DNA from: Lachnospiraceae bacterium | GTDB taxonomy: Bacteria; Bacillota; Clostridia; Lachnospirales; Lachnospiraceae | NCBI GenBank assembly: GCA_024405155.1 | Contig: JAKSPC010000020.1 | Span: 1-39,184 of the forward strand | Direction: 5' to 3' | DNA length: 39,184 bases | In this document: positions 6,970-17,100 of the stretch, piece by piece | How positions within the stretch are numbered: position 1 is the first letter of the stretch | How the letters are laid out: every line of letters starts with the position of its first letter | Translations under genes and position numbers: made by a program | Notes under the pieces: model-generated | Told to the model about the DNA's origin: nothing | Databases searched by the model: none | What the model saw: the letters and a program-made list of their open reading frames with translations, nothing else

Positions 6970-8577
6970 ATGAGAAAAAACCGAAAGAGTTTCATAAGAA
7001 TGACGGGAACAGTGCTCTTTGCGGCACTGCTCACATTTGTCTCGGTGTTTCAGACGCAGGGAGAGATCTCCGGATCTTACAATGTCAGCTGGCGGGTGGT
7101 ATACACAGACAGCACGCACACGATGACCATCGCCGACACGGAAGAAGGCACCTGCCTGAACGGAACCGGGATCTATGTTGGATTTCCTTCCACGGTATAT
7201 GTGGGCACCGAGATCTGGGAGACATCAGAAACACCCGGAAAGCGCGTGATCAACGGACCGGGGCTGGAGATCATCTACGTGATCTATGAACACACGGGAG
7301 ACCTTCCCGAACCGGAAGATCCGGACGCGGAAGCAAAGGAAGCTCTTGCCGAGTGGATACAGAAGGGAAAGGAAGCGGAAAGTGCCCTTACCGGGAAGTC
7401 GGCAGAAGAGATCCCAGACAATGCACTGATCTGCGCCGAAGAGGGTGCATCGAAGATGAGGCTTCTGTCGGCCGCGGCCTATATCACAGATGACAGCCTC
7501 CACGACGTCTACATCATCGCCAAAGACTGCATCCCAACAGGCATCTGTTTGAAGGAAGCTTACGGTGTCTCCATTGTATATAGCAATGACGAAAAGGAAG
7601 TCCTGGAGATCGGAGGATCCACATACCGGGTGACATGTTTCAAGATCCGGAAAGTCTACGACACCACCTGTTTTCACCGCTGGGACACCATCACCGACTT
7701 GGAACCGACCTGTCTTTCAAGAGGAGTAACGAGACTCAAGTGCTCGCTCTGCGGTACGGTAAGTACCACCTGCCACGCGGCACTCCCGCATGTGGACGAA
7801 GGAGGAGACGGCACCTGCGATGTGTGCGGTCAGCCGACATTAACACCGCCGGCAGCAGCACACTGGTACCTGGGAGACGCGATCACAGAGACGGTAGGAG
7901 ACAAATCATATTCCTTCAGGTGTATCGACGAGGATTACTGCGACATCTCCGGCAACCATACCGGATCGGCACTGTTCCTGTGTGACACTATCATAGATCC
8001 AACCGAAGGAGGCCGCTACGTACTGGAACCGGACGGAACCGGAAAGCAGATATACGTCTGGCATCCGGGCCCCATCGCTTACTTCGGCGAAAACAATAAC
8101 TTTAAGAAGTCGAAGATCAAAGCCTTCCTGGACGCATCTTCCGTGCAGAGCGCAAAGAGCAGTGCAATAGGAGTACCTACCGCATACACCGGCGCAGCAG
8201 AGACCGGAAAGTATTCAGCCATGACAGATGCCGGATTAAGGTCCTGCTCGATAGGATACCAGCAGATGTCATGCAACCTGTTTATCCTTTCTGTAGAAGA
8301 GGCTCTCCAGTACAAAGACTTCCTTTGGAAGTTCAACGGATCCACAACGGATAATCCCGATACGATCACAGGCGGGACACTCACCGGATACTGGCTTCGG
8401 ACACCGAACGGAACGAACAATGATTACGACGAGACTGACATGGTCTACGAGGTTGACCTTAACCGGGGAAACATTCATCCGACCTACATAAAGCCTCAGT
8501 CATCCACGGGAGATCCGTTCGCAGATACCCAGACAACTGTCGGAATAAGACCGGCGTTCACGATACCAAATTACTAA
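6970..8577 (+). CDS. secreted protein with Cys-pair motif and DUF6273-like C terminus
   Basis: The 535-residue product starts with a basic, hydrophobic signal peptide (about 1-31) and should be exported. A Cys/His segment follows at about 233-287: C-H-W, then EPTC, CSLCG, and DGTCDVCG. This is a small metal-binding-like module common in clostridial exoproteins. The C-terminal 200 residues, ending GYWLRTP...TTVGIRPAFTI, look like DUF6273, a domain of unknown function in large secreted proteins of gut Bacillota. An AAAGGT site precedes the ATG. The next surface gene starts 16 bp after the stop, so the two are probably co-transcribed. Binding partner and substrate are unknown. Confidence 0.8.
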   Translation: MRKNRKSFIRMTGTVLFAALLTFVSVFQTQGEISGSYNVSWRVVYTDSTHTMTIADTEEGTCLNGTGIYVGFPSTVYVGTEIWETSETPGKRVINGPGLEIIYVIYEHTGDLPEPEDPDAEAKEALAEWIQKGKEAESALTGKSAEEIPDNALICAEEGASKMRLLSAAAYITDDSLHDVYIIAKDCIPTGICLKEAYGVSIVYSNDEKEVLEIGGSTYRVTCFKIRKVYDTTCFHRWDTITDLEPTCLSRGVTRLKCSLCGTVSTTCHAALPHVDEGGDGTCDVCGQPTLTPPAAAHWYLGDAITETVGDKSYSFRCIDEDYCDISGNHTGSALFLCDTIIDPTEGGRYVLEPDGTGKQIYVWHPGPIAYFGENNNFKKSKIKAFLDASSVQSAKSSAIGVPTAYTGAAETGKYSAMTDAGLRSCSIGYQQMSCNLFILSVEEALQYKDFLWKFNGSTTDNPDTITGGTLTGYWLRTPNGTNNDYDETDMVYEVDLNRGNIHPTYIKPQSSTGDPFADTQTTVGIRPAFTIPNY

Positions 8578-8593
8578 GCACAGGAGGAAACAA

Positions 8594-11500
8594 ATGAAGA
8601 ACAAAATGAAAAAGTTTCTTTCGCTTTTCCTGACCGCGATCATGGTCCTCACCATGTCCGCACCGGCATTTGCTGCCGAAGAGATCGCAGAAGCAAACGA
8701 AGCCTTTGCTGAGAGCATCGGGTTCGTTGAAGCAGAAGCAGCTGAGGCCGCTGTGGCAGCAGAAGGAGAGATGGAAGAAGCTGAAGAAAACACAGCTGTT
8801 CCCGAAGCAGAAAACGGGGCTGAGGCTGACTTATCCATCATGCTCGGCACAGGCTCCAGTATCGGTGATCTGTGGGACGGCTGGGACGAGTTTGCCGAAG
8901 ATACGTATAGGCCGACCGGTTCGGGAACGGAAGCCGATCCTTACGTCATCTCCGAAGCCTCTCAGCTGATGTGGCTGTCGGTCAACACGACGAAGAAGAC
9001 CGCCGGTGTGGCGTCAGCATATTATGTGCTCTCTGCCGATATCGACCTTACCGGTGCCGGCTGGTGGCACCCCATCGGATTTTACAAGAACGAGGCCGGA
9101 ACAGCCGATAAATACAGTGCTCCCTTCAGTGGTCACTTTGACGGCCTGGGACACACGATCTCCGGATTGAATATCAATTCCGCGAAGGAGCTTGTGCTTA
9201 CAGGTCTTTTCGGATATGTGAACGATGCTGAGATCGTAAACCTTACCGTTGAGTCCGACGGCATCCTTGGCTACAGCGAACTTGGTATCCTTGCTGCAAA
9301 AGCAGCAGGAGAGACCGACATTAAGAATGTTGCCGTTTCCGGATATGTTCAGGGACACTCTTATCTGTCCGTCACGCCCTCGATCGGCGGGATCGTAGGC
9401 GCCATGGAAGGCAGCGTCGTGATCGAAGACTGCGAGGCAGCAGGCGTCTGCTTCTCTGTCCCGGATGGGTCCATCTGCTATGTCGGCGGTATTGCCGGCA
9501 CAGCAAAAGACGGATATATCGTGGACTGCACCGCCATCGCCAATCTCTCAACCGGTCTTACCGGCTGCGGATACATCGGCGGTATTGCAGGACAGCAGGA
9601 TGGAACAAATATCTATAACAGCTATGTGAACGGTACCATCGGCGGATCCGGTTCCATTGCTGTCGGCGGCATCGTCGGTCAGTATAAAGGCGGCGAGATC
9701 ATCCTGGCACAGTCCTTTGCCGAACTGGGAGACACCCAGGCAGTGACGGCACACGAAGGAATGATCATTGGCGACTACTTCTCTTCCTCCACTTCATCCG
9801 TGAAGTTCGGCAACACAAAGGAAGCAACGGCCGCATACTGGTTCGTGACAGAAGACGATAAGAACCTGCGTTATATCGGTTCCGGCCGTGACGACGATAC
9901 AGCATACACTACGGCCGCGCATGTCGGCTGCTGGACCAACAACGAATTAAAGTACGTGCTTTATAACGGTACCACTCCCGTTTCCTGCGGGGACACCGAC
10001 TTTTATTACGAGGAGCTGGAGGACGGTATCCGCTTCCTGGTAACTCAGAAGCTCAACCGCAAATTCACCATTGACGATTATGCCGATGGCCTTCGCTTCC
10101 AGCTGAACCACTACGCGCCCGCCTACAACGGTGTGCCTGTAAAAGGTCATCTGGTATCGATCCCCATGATCAATTCCGTGAACTCCGTAGATACGGATGT
10201 GGCCACCCTTACCGCAGTGGCAGGGGATGGCAGCCTTTTCTACAAAGTTATGGATATGAATTCCGCGGCAGCAGTAGAAGCGGGAACTCTTGTCACTATC
10301 CGGTCCTCAGCAAAGAATGTACCTGAGCAGAACAAATATTTCCAGAGAGTAGTGGATGAGACCGTATCTCCGGAAAAGGAAGTAAGACCTACCTATTCCG
10401 ATTCTACTTCTGGATCCACCCAGCTCATCGACATGACCTATCAGACAGAAGGCTGCTATACCTTCATGATGCCCGACTGCGATACAGAGCTCAACATCAA
10501 ATACGAGAAGGTCCTTTCCGAAGTCCTGACTTCCCCCAGATCGACTGTGATCAACATCGTGGAGACCAGGACCGGCGACCGCAAGAATCCCGGCATCAGC
10601 TGGACCATCAGGGATGAGAACGGAAACACCCTTGCCAATGCGGTAAAAGCTGCCCGTACCGAGGGCGGCCCCATGACCGATCAGCTCCTTACAAATGACA
10701 AGGTAACACCTGTCTCTGCAGCAGCACTGTTCAACTCCATTTCGGATGACAACAAGGTGGTATGGTCCGTGGACGATTCCACACTCATCTGCACGGACGG
10801 TACCGAAAGCGGATACACCGACAAGGCAGCAAAAATCAAACCCGAGATGACCGTGACGAACACATGGCTTGCCACTCTCATCAACCAGGCGGAACTGGCA
10901 CAGAGATCCGCGTACTATACCACAAAGATCCCGGCAACAGTTCATACGAAGACCGCCGTACTCACGGCAACTTCTGATCCGGCACACTCCATTGACGGAA
11001 AGGTATGCTCGGCGCACTGCGAGATCACCCTTAACTTCCACATCGACGACCAGACCACCCTGCAGGTGGAAGGAGTTTCCCTGGATAAGGATTCTCTTAC
11101 CTATACCGTGACCAGAAAGCTGACCGGGAACCGCAGAGCGCCTGTGGAGGCCTGGACCGTTACCGGTTCCCAGTCACTCAAGGCAGCGATCTCACCTGCA
11201 GAGTCTTTCGTAAAGAACGTAAGCTGGGAGATCACCGGCGATGCAGCGACTTCTGTATCAAAGTCCGCATCCGGAGATTATGATCATGACCTTACCGTAA
11301 CTTCCGTGTTCAACGGCACAGATCCTCTGACGCTTCCTGCCTGGATGAGCGACCTTTACGCAGATGACAATGCAAAGAAGACTGCCGACAAGAACTACGT
11401 GATGGCAAACACCGCCGCGAAGACCGGCACCATCAAGGTCACGGCAGAAGATAAGGAGAAAGGCGTCTGGACGGATACCTGTGCTCTCACCGTTACCTAT

Positions 11501-12598
11501 GTGACAGCGGATGAGACTCCCGACGTGGACGAGCTCACCCTTAACACCGATAATCTCACCTATACCGTTACCAGAATTCTTACCGGAGACCGGAAGGTTC
11601 CTACAGAGTCCTACAATATCACTTCCTCAAAGAAGCTGACCGCTTCCCTTTCCGGGAATGCCCCGTTCTTAGAGAATGTGATCTGGTCTGTAGACTCGGC
11701 ACTTGAGCCTGCGACCGTAAGAACTCTTTCCGGAACCTTCAATTCCACAGAGACCGTCAGCGTGAACTTCGATCCCGCAGACCTTGAAAGCGCTCCTGCC
11801 TGGATCGCCAACGCCATCAGCACTGACGATGACCGCTGGACCAGAAGCGGAAAAGCGGAGAAAAGGACCGCAGCCGCGACTGTGGAGGGATACATTACGG
11901 CAAGGTCTGACGACGTGACCGTTCCCGACGGAACGGCAGAAACAGCAAAGTGCAAAGTGACCGTCAACTTTGTGACCGAAGATCGAACGGTCACATACGG
12001 CGGAAGCAGCGCAGGCAGTGCAGTCAGCTCGAATTCCGGCGGAGTATCCGGCGGCGGTTCCAGCGGAGGCAGTGCAGGGGCAAGACCTAATGCCATGGTA
12101 CAGGGGCTTCCGTCTTACGTGATCGGCGGCACCTGGAGAGAAGTAAACTCCCTGTGGAGCTTTGCGGATACGGGAAATGTGCTGATCCAGGGCCGTTGGG
12201 CAGCCGTGGTGAATCCTTATGCCGCTGCTTCTCAGCCGAAATTTGACTGGTTTGCTTTTGATCCGGCTGGAAATATGCGGGTGGGATGGTTCGATGATAC
12301 GGACGGAAACAGGTATTATCTGAGCCCGGCCCATGACGGTACCTACGGACACATGGTGGTAGGATACCAGTACATCGACGGCTGTTGGTATTACTTCAAC
12401 AATACGTCGGACGGGACTCGCGGCGCCCTGGTAAGGAACGGCGTCACCCGGACGGTGGGATCAAACCCCGCAGGTCTTGCTACGGACGCAGAAGGAAGGA
12501 TCCTGAACGCATCCGGCAGCCCGGAAACGGATCCCGGCACCTTCAAAAACAATGAAAACACGATGGAAAGCCTGATGCAGGCAGGCGCAGGAAGATAA
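8594..12598 (+). CDS. large exoprotein: GLUG repeats, beta-sandwich repeats, wall-binding C terminus
   Basis: The 1334-residue protein has a clear signal peptide ending APAFAA (about residue 28), then an acidic Ala/Glu-rich segment. At about 100-390 it has beta-helix GLUG-type repeats (IGGIVG, VGGIAG, IGGIAG, VGGIVG). Three long homologous repeats start near 645, 825 and 977; each carries a version of LTYTVTRxLTGxRxxP followed by a Trp-rich beta segment. A Gly/Ser linker (about 1136-1163) leads to choline-binding-type wall repeats (about 1170-1276; YYLSPAHDGTYGHMVVGYQYIDGCWYYF). It is probably held non-covalently on the cell wall and acts as an adhesin or scaffold. AGGAGG precedes the ATG; it lies 16 bp after the previous gene. 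Confidence 0.85.
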   Translation: MKNKMKKFLSLFLTAIMVLTMSAPAFAAEEIAEANEAFAESIGFVEAEAAEAAVAAEGEMEEAEENTAVPEAENGAEADLSIMLGTGSSIGDLWDGWDEFAEDTYRPTGSGTEADPYVISEASQLMWLSVNTTKKTAGVASAYYVLSADIDLTGAGWWHPIGFYKNEAGTADKYSAPFSGHFDGLGHTISGLNINSAKELVLTGLFGYVNDAEIVNLTVESDGILGYSELGILAAKAAGETDIKNVAVSGYVQGHSYLSVTPSIGGIVGAMEGSVVIEDCEAAGVCFSVPDGSICYVGGIAGTAKDGYIVDCTAIANLSTGLTGCGYIGGIAGQQDGTNIYNSYVNGTIGGSGSIAVGGIVGQYKGGEIILAQSFAELGDTQAVTAHEGMIIGDYFSSSTSSVKFGNTKEATAAYWFVTEDDKNLRYIGSGRDDDTAYTTAAHVGCWTNNELKYVLYNGTTPVSCGDTDFYYEELEDGIRFLVTQKLNRKFTIDDYADGLRFQLNHYAPAYNGVPVKGHLVSIPMINSVNSVDTDVATLTAVAGDGSLFYKVMDMNSAAAVEAGTLVTIRSSAKNVPEQNKYFQRVVDETVSPEKEVRPTYSDSTSGSTQLIDMTYQTEGCYTFMMPDCDTELNIKYEKVLSEVLTSPRSTVINIVETRTGDRKNPGISWTIRDENGNTLANAVKAARTEGGPMTDQLLTNDKVTPVSAAALFNSISDDNKVVWSVDDSTLICTDGTESGYTDKAAKIKPEMTVTNTWLATLINQAELAQRSAYYTTKIPATVHTKTAVLTATSDPAHSIDGKVCSAHCEITLNFHIDDQTTLQVEGVSLDKDSLTYTVTRKLTGNRRAPVEAWTVTGSQSLKAAISPAESFVKNVSWEITGDAATSVSKSASGDYDHDLTVTSVFNGTDPLTLPAWMSDLYADDNAKKTADKNYVMANTAAKTGTIKVTAEDKEKGVWTDTCALTVTYVTADETPDVDELTLNTDNLTYTVTRILTGDRKVPTESYNITSSKKLTASLSGNAPFLENVIWSVDSALEPATVRTLSGTFNSTETVSVNFDPADLESAPAWIANAISTDDDRWTRSGKAEKRTAAATVEGYITARSDDVTVPDGTAETAKCKVTVNFVTEDRTVTYGGSSAGSAVSSNSGGVSGGGSSGGSAGARPNAMVQGLPSYVIGGTWREVNSLWSFADTGNVLIQGRWAAVVNPYAAASQPKFDWFAFDPAGNMRVGWFDDTDGNRYYLSPAHDGTYGHMVVGYQYIDGCWYYFNNTSDGTRGALVRNGVTRTVGSNPAGLATDAEGRILNASGSPETDPGTFKNNENTMESLMQAGAGR

Positions 12599-12621
12599 AA
12601 AAAAACTGCCCCGGCAGGGCA
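12597..12621 (-). terminator. minus-strand terminator for the antisense RNA
   Basis: Read on the minus strand, TGCCC (12621-12617), a TGCCG loop and GGGCA (12611-12607) are followed, after one G, by nine T residues (12605-12597). It cannot serve the plus-strand gene, because on that strand no T-run follows. It lies exactly where an antisense transcript of the small toxin ORF would end. Confidence 0.75.
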
Positions 12622-12737
12622 TGCATTTGCACATTGGAAAAAGAATACCGGAAATACGGAATTGCGGAGAAAGGAGAGGGCTATCACTATGAGTGAGTAT
12701 GAAGTGATTTCGATCATTTTTGCAGCAATCGGTTTGG
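12597..12737 (-). ncRNA. predicted antisense antitoxin RNA
   Basis: A promoter at 12743-12771 and a terminator at 12597-12621, both on the minus strand, define an RNA of about 130-140 nt. It would be fully complementary to the first 16 codons and the ribosome site of the small ORF at 12689. This is the layout of type I toxin-antitoxin pairs, where the RNA blocks translation or triggers RNase III cleavage. It is inferred from sequence only. Confidence 0.55.
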
Positions 12738-12835
12738 TTCTTACCATACTCGCGTTTGCTTTTCCTGTCAACTCGATTGTTTCCGGATCTGTTTCATGTG
12801 AATACAGAGGTACATTGAAAACTGAATATTGTTGA
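12689..12835 (+). CDS. small holin-like membrane toxin candidate (48 aa)
   Basis: The ORF begins MSEYEVISIIFAAIGLVLTILAF and continues with a short polar tail ending EYC. The pattern of a short polar start containing YE and one hydrophobic helix (residues 6-31) is that of the 'putative holin-like toxin' family of Bacillota, small type I toxins that damage the membrane. AAGGAGAGG (12671-12679) lies 9 nt before the ATG, a strong site. The antisense strand carries TTGACA-17-TATGGT within the ORF and a terminator upstream, which fits control by an antisense RNA. The tail after the helix is less like the family than the start. It may instead be an unrelated membrane peptide. Confidence 0.6.
   Translation: MSEYEVISIIFAAIGLVLTILAFAFPVNSIVSGSVSCEYRGTLKTEYC
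12743..12771 (-). promoter_or_regulatory. antisense promoter inside the small toxin ORF
   Basis: On the minus strand an exact TTGACA (12771-12766), a 17-bp spacer and TATGGT (12748-12743) point leftward across the start of the small ORF. The -10 matches at four of six positions. Confidence 0.6.
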
Positions 12836-12872
12836 GACTAGGTTCGTTATATCTCTGACAGATACCTTACTC

Positions 12873-12901
12873 TTATCTTACATTACATCGGATGGTATAT
12901 A
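12873..12901 (+). promoter_or_regulatory. weak candidate promoter of the transglutaminase-like gene
   Basis: TTATCT (12873-12878), a 17-bp spacer and TATATA (12896-12901) lie about 90 bp before the ATG. The -35 is poor. I see nothing better in the interval. Confidence 0.35.
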
Positions 12902-12991
12902 ACACTCTGTATGCCCGATAAGAAAAATGGTAATATTACAATATCGGAAAGGAATTATACCTTCGGATCACTTAGGAAGGAGATGATAACG

Positions 12992-14023
12992 ATGAAGAAA
13001 TTTGGAAAAGAAATCCTGTTTGGCATGTTGTTTGCCGCGATCATTTCGATTACAGCATTTGCAAACACTACGTATTCCGAATTCTGGAAGCAGGACGCTT
13101 CCGGGAACTGGTTCGTACAGAAACCTGATGGAACGAAGGTCGTAAACGCATGGCTCTGCGATGATGCTGTGGCGGCAAACGGAAAAGACGTCTGGTACCT
13201 GCTCGATGCAAACGGCCAGATGATCTCCGCCGGTCTTGTGCAGGACGGTACGGGAAACTATTACTCCATCGAGACCGAGCACAACGGCTATTACGGAATG
13301 CTCCGTTATAAGAGCGGCAACTACGGCGGTATCGACCTTCAGCTGGAGGGAAGCCATAACGGAAGCTTCGCAGCAATCAAAAACGCAGACGGCATCGCAG
13401 CCCTTAACGCAAAGTACGGCTTAAAGGGCATTGCGAACATCAATAACGCCAACTGCGTTTACACTTCAAGCTTCGGCGGAAAGGCGCAGGCAGCAGGCGG
13501 TTCCTCGGGAACGGCAGCAACTTCAAACGGTGCGGATCCCAGGCTGAAAAACATGGACAAATTCTTTCTGATTGGTGACACCCAGATGGATGTTGCGGCA
13601 TTCATGGAAAGGTACAATGCCGGAGAATACAGTCTTTATCCCTATGGTATGTGTCATGTGCCGCAGGAGGCGTACGACCTCATGGCAGAATTCCTTACTT
13701 CCTTTGACTGGATTAACGCAAGCGATACCGAGAAGGTCGAGCATGCCTACAATAGGATCGCGGTAAACCATAACGGCTATAAGTATCGAGAAAAAATCGC
13801 AGGCACCTGGGATACGCTGGTGAATAAAGAGGGAAACTGCCAGGACTACGCGCAGATCCTTTCAATGCTTTGCCGGCTGATGGATATGGATGCAAAGCCG
13901 CTGTTTAACGGATATAATCACTGGACCACGCGGATCGTAATAGATGGAGTCCCGTATTCCTTTGATGCATCAGCAGGAAATTCAATTTATGGAAACGATC
14001 GAGTGTGGGATCCGGTCGATTGA
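12992..14023 (+). CDS. secreted wall-binding transglutaminase-like protein
   Basis: The 343-residue protein has a signal peptide (about 1-25, ending SITAFA), then wall-binding-type repeats (about 33-140; NWFVQKPDGT, DVWYLLDANGQM, YYSIETEHNGYYGML) and a C-terminal transglutaminase-like domain. The papain-like triad is visible: Cys283 in EGNCQDYA, His310 in GYNHWTT and Asp325 in YSFDAS. Bacterial members act as proteases, peptide crosslinkers or amidases. Its place just before the giant SpaA protein suggests work on that protein or on wall peptides, which is inference. The ATG at 12992 lies a normal distance after AGGAAGGA; the ATG at 12983 is too close to it and the frame from 12911 has no site. 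Confidence 0.83.
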   Translation: MKKFGKEILFGMLFAAIISITAFANTTYSEFWKQDASGNWFVQKPDGTKVVNAWLCDDAVAANGKDVWYLLDANGQMISAGLVQDGTGNYYSIETEHNGYYGMLRYKSGNYGGIDLQLEGSHNGSFAAIKNADGIAALNAKYGLKGIANINNANCVYTSSFGGKAQAAGGSSGTAATSNGADPRLKNMDKFFLIGDTQMDVAAFMERYNAGEYSLYPYGMCHVPQEAYDLMAEFLTSFDWINASDTEKVEHAYNRIAVNHNGYKYREKIAGTWDTLVNKEGNCQDYAQILSMLCRLMDMDAKPLFNGYNHWTTRIVIDGVPYSFDASAGNSIYGNDRVWDPVD

Positions 14024-14043
14024 TCAGAAAAAACTCCCGGGGA

Positions 14044-14077
14044 AAGTCTCAACAATAAACGGTTGAGACTTTTTTAT
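14044..14077 (+). terminator. terminator or attenuator between the transglutaminase-like and giant genes
   Basis: AAGTCTCAAC (14044-14053) pairs perfectly with GTTGAGACTT (14062-14071) and runs into T-rich sequence. Only 29 bp separate it from the ATG of the giant gene, and no promoter fits there. Expression of the giant gene must therefore pass through it, so it may set the level of read-through. Confidence 0.8.
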
Positions 14078-14106
14078 TGTCAGAAAACAGGCAATCAGGA
14101 GCAAAC

Positions 14107-17100
14107 ATGAGAGCAACAACAAAAGGAAACAGTATGGGTAAAAGGATCTGGGCAGCATTTCTTGCAGCAGTAGTGCTGCTTACTTCCCTGTGGGTGAGAG
14201 TACCGGAGATGACATCCTATGCGACAGATCTGCCGATTGATTACACAGGCCCGCTTCCCATGGACAGGTTTACCTTTGCCTGTATCGACTCTCATGAACT
14301 TCTCGGCGGAAAGGGCGGTGTCTATGCCGGCCCCGATACCGGACATCCTGATATTTACAAAAGAGTTGTGCCATCCTCAGTTCTTTCTCCGAGGGACGAA
14401 GCGATCCTTTTCTGGGTAGGACTTGCACTCTTTGGTTCCAGCGGAAACGGCCCGGACTGCGTGCCGGTCCTTGAGAAAGCCAATGCGGCAGGTGCCGGCA
14501 TTTCCTATTCCTGCGGGCATCCTGCGTTTGCCAATGATCTCAAATGCTTCATTCATTCCAATGCCTACATTGCAAAGTATCCCTGGATCATGCAGTGCGT
14601 GAATAATGCAAGCACACTTCTTACCGCCATGGGCCTTATGGGAAGCGGCGGCGGAGGATCCACCTCCGGCGGAAAAACTATCCCTGCAGCCCTTAACGGT
14701 GCCACAACTCCGGCAACGGCGGTAGACATTTCCGGCACCAAGTCCATTGACGTCGGTGATCCGGAGTTTTTGAGCACGGTAAAGATCAAATATTCAACAG
14801 ATGGATCTGAGTTCACTGATTCCGCTCCGTCCGGATGGACTTCCAATGTATCCGGAAGCATTCTCAGTCTTGATGGAACAGGAACTATCTATGTGAAGTT
14901 TGATCCGACGGACACCGCTTATCAGGCGACCTCTTCCGGCGGATCCTTCAGCAGTCCGGAAGAGGTCTATGATAACTGCCTGGAGTTATACGTTTGCACC
15001 GCTTGCGGCGGCAGCCATTCTTCAAACCCCTCGCCTACACCTCCGGGGGATCACCAGAGATTCATCCAGTTTCATTTCGGTACGGTTCCCCTTCAATACT
15101 ATGTAAAAGTCGGTGGAGGCACCGGTGGAGAAGTATCCTTCACGATCTACAACCATTCCGAGGATTTCGTCACTCATTACAACGTGGAACTGGAAAAGAG
15201 AGACTATGAGACAGGAGAGGGCCTTGGCGGCGCTTCTTTCAGCCTGTATGAGAGATTCGACGACCGCGGAAACGTGGACTCCGACGACGGCGCGGAAGCC
15301 CTCTGCTGGGAGCCTTCCAATAACGACGGAGCAGGGTACCGGGATTCCTCCGATCTGATGCAGTCAGACTGGAAGAAGATCGCCTCCCTTACCACGAATG
15401 CCGACGGCAAGGCAAGCTACACCCAGGAACACAAGTATCATTATCAGAAGACGTTCTGTAACGGACATCCGGCCCCGACGTTTGCGGAAGTCCCTGAGCC
15501 TGTGATCGATCCGAAGAACCCGGGCGTTCCCACGAACCAGGCGGAGATCGAGGAAGCACAGCAGGCAAACATGGAACTCGCCCAGTCCTGGCTGGCTGCC
15601 GTGACCGCCTGTGAGGACGCAGCCTCCGGTTCTTATGCCGGGATCCATTTCCACTTTGTCATGGATGGTGTGGACCAGAGCACGATCGAAGGAATCGCAG
15701 CATCCGGCGGAGAGCCCGGAGAGCCCATCGATGCCGGATCCACGGCAGAGCCTTCCGATGACGAGATGTTCTCCGAATCAGGATGCGAAGCGGACAGAGA
15801 TGCCACAGCAGAAAAATTTGCTGCCCAGGAATACTCCTACACCGTAAAGGAAGTGACAGCGGCAAACGGCTATACGCTGCATGACGTACATACAGACGAT
15901 ATCCCCATCGAGATCGTAAAGACCGACTCATCAGAAAACGGCGCCAACTGCGTCTTCGGCGGCGGATACTCTACTGATGTGGGAGATAAGAACGTCGGTT
16001 CCGGAGTGAAGAAACTCCCGGCACCAAAGAAGGCGATGTCAAAGTCGGCTTCAAAGTCCGTTTCCAAACCGAAGGAAGAGACAGAAATGTTCACTTCCGC
16101 AGAACCGTTTGCAGCGGATGAACCTTCTCTTCTTCAGAAAGCAAAGGAAGCGGTAGAGAAGGCAACGGATTCTATTGTGAAAGCAGTGGACGATCTCATT
16201 GACCTTGATGCCGGGGATGGGTTTGTTTCCTCTATTGAAAAAGCCTTTGGCCTGATCACGGCGGAAGCTGCAGAATCAGATGTGATCGAGATCGTAACGG
16301 AACAGGCGGATACAGAGACAGAGGAGGAAGTCTCTGAAGTATCTGTAGTTACATTTACACCGGAAGAGGAAGTCGCGGCGGTTGCCGTAGAAGCGGCCGT
16401 TGCGGAAGAAGTACCGCAGTCAGCGAAAGACATCGGCCTGGAAGCTCTTGTGATCGCAGATGAGGAAGAAGAGACCGCAGAGCCGTCTAAAGCACTCATC
16501 TCTTTTGACGGGATAAAAGAATTCTTTGCGGAGACACTGGGTATGCCTCTTCTAGGAGCAGGAGGAGGCTCCGGTGCTGATTTTGAGGCCGCCTTTGCCG
16601 CAGCCTTTTCTACTCCGTCCAAGGGAGGTGACTATTCCTTCGGATCCTCCGGTGAGGTTTCCCACACCTGGAAGGTCTTTGACCACCGTACCGAAGGTGA
16701 GATCCATCTGAACAAGCAGGACATGGACCTTGCGGCAAAGTCCGGTACTGACTATGACGCCTACGCTGATGCCAACGGTGACGGTACCCTGGAGGGCGCT
16801 GTCTACGGTCTTTTCGCGGCAGACGATATCAGTCATCCCGACGGACATACCGGCGTGGTGTATGCAAAGAACGACCTTACCGCAGTGGCCGCTACCGACC
16901 GGGGCGGAAACTTCTCCTTCATGGCCTATACCGTGGCACCGCATCAGAAATTTGACTATGCGACAGGAACGATCGTAAGCACCGGGGTCGGCACAGGTCC
17001 CTCCAATCTGTACGGTTCGACGTCTTCTGATACCACGACCATTGATGATTACCCGGCCGACGGAAAGTATGCGAGAGTTTATCCGTCCAATCAAAGAATG

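Noticed and set aside
14077-14106. TTG at 14077 as the start of the giant protein
   Set aside because: It lies inside the terminator's T-rich tail with no ribosome site; the ATG at 14107 has AGGAG at a good distance.
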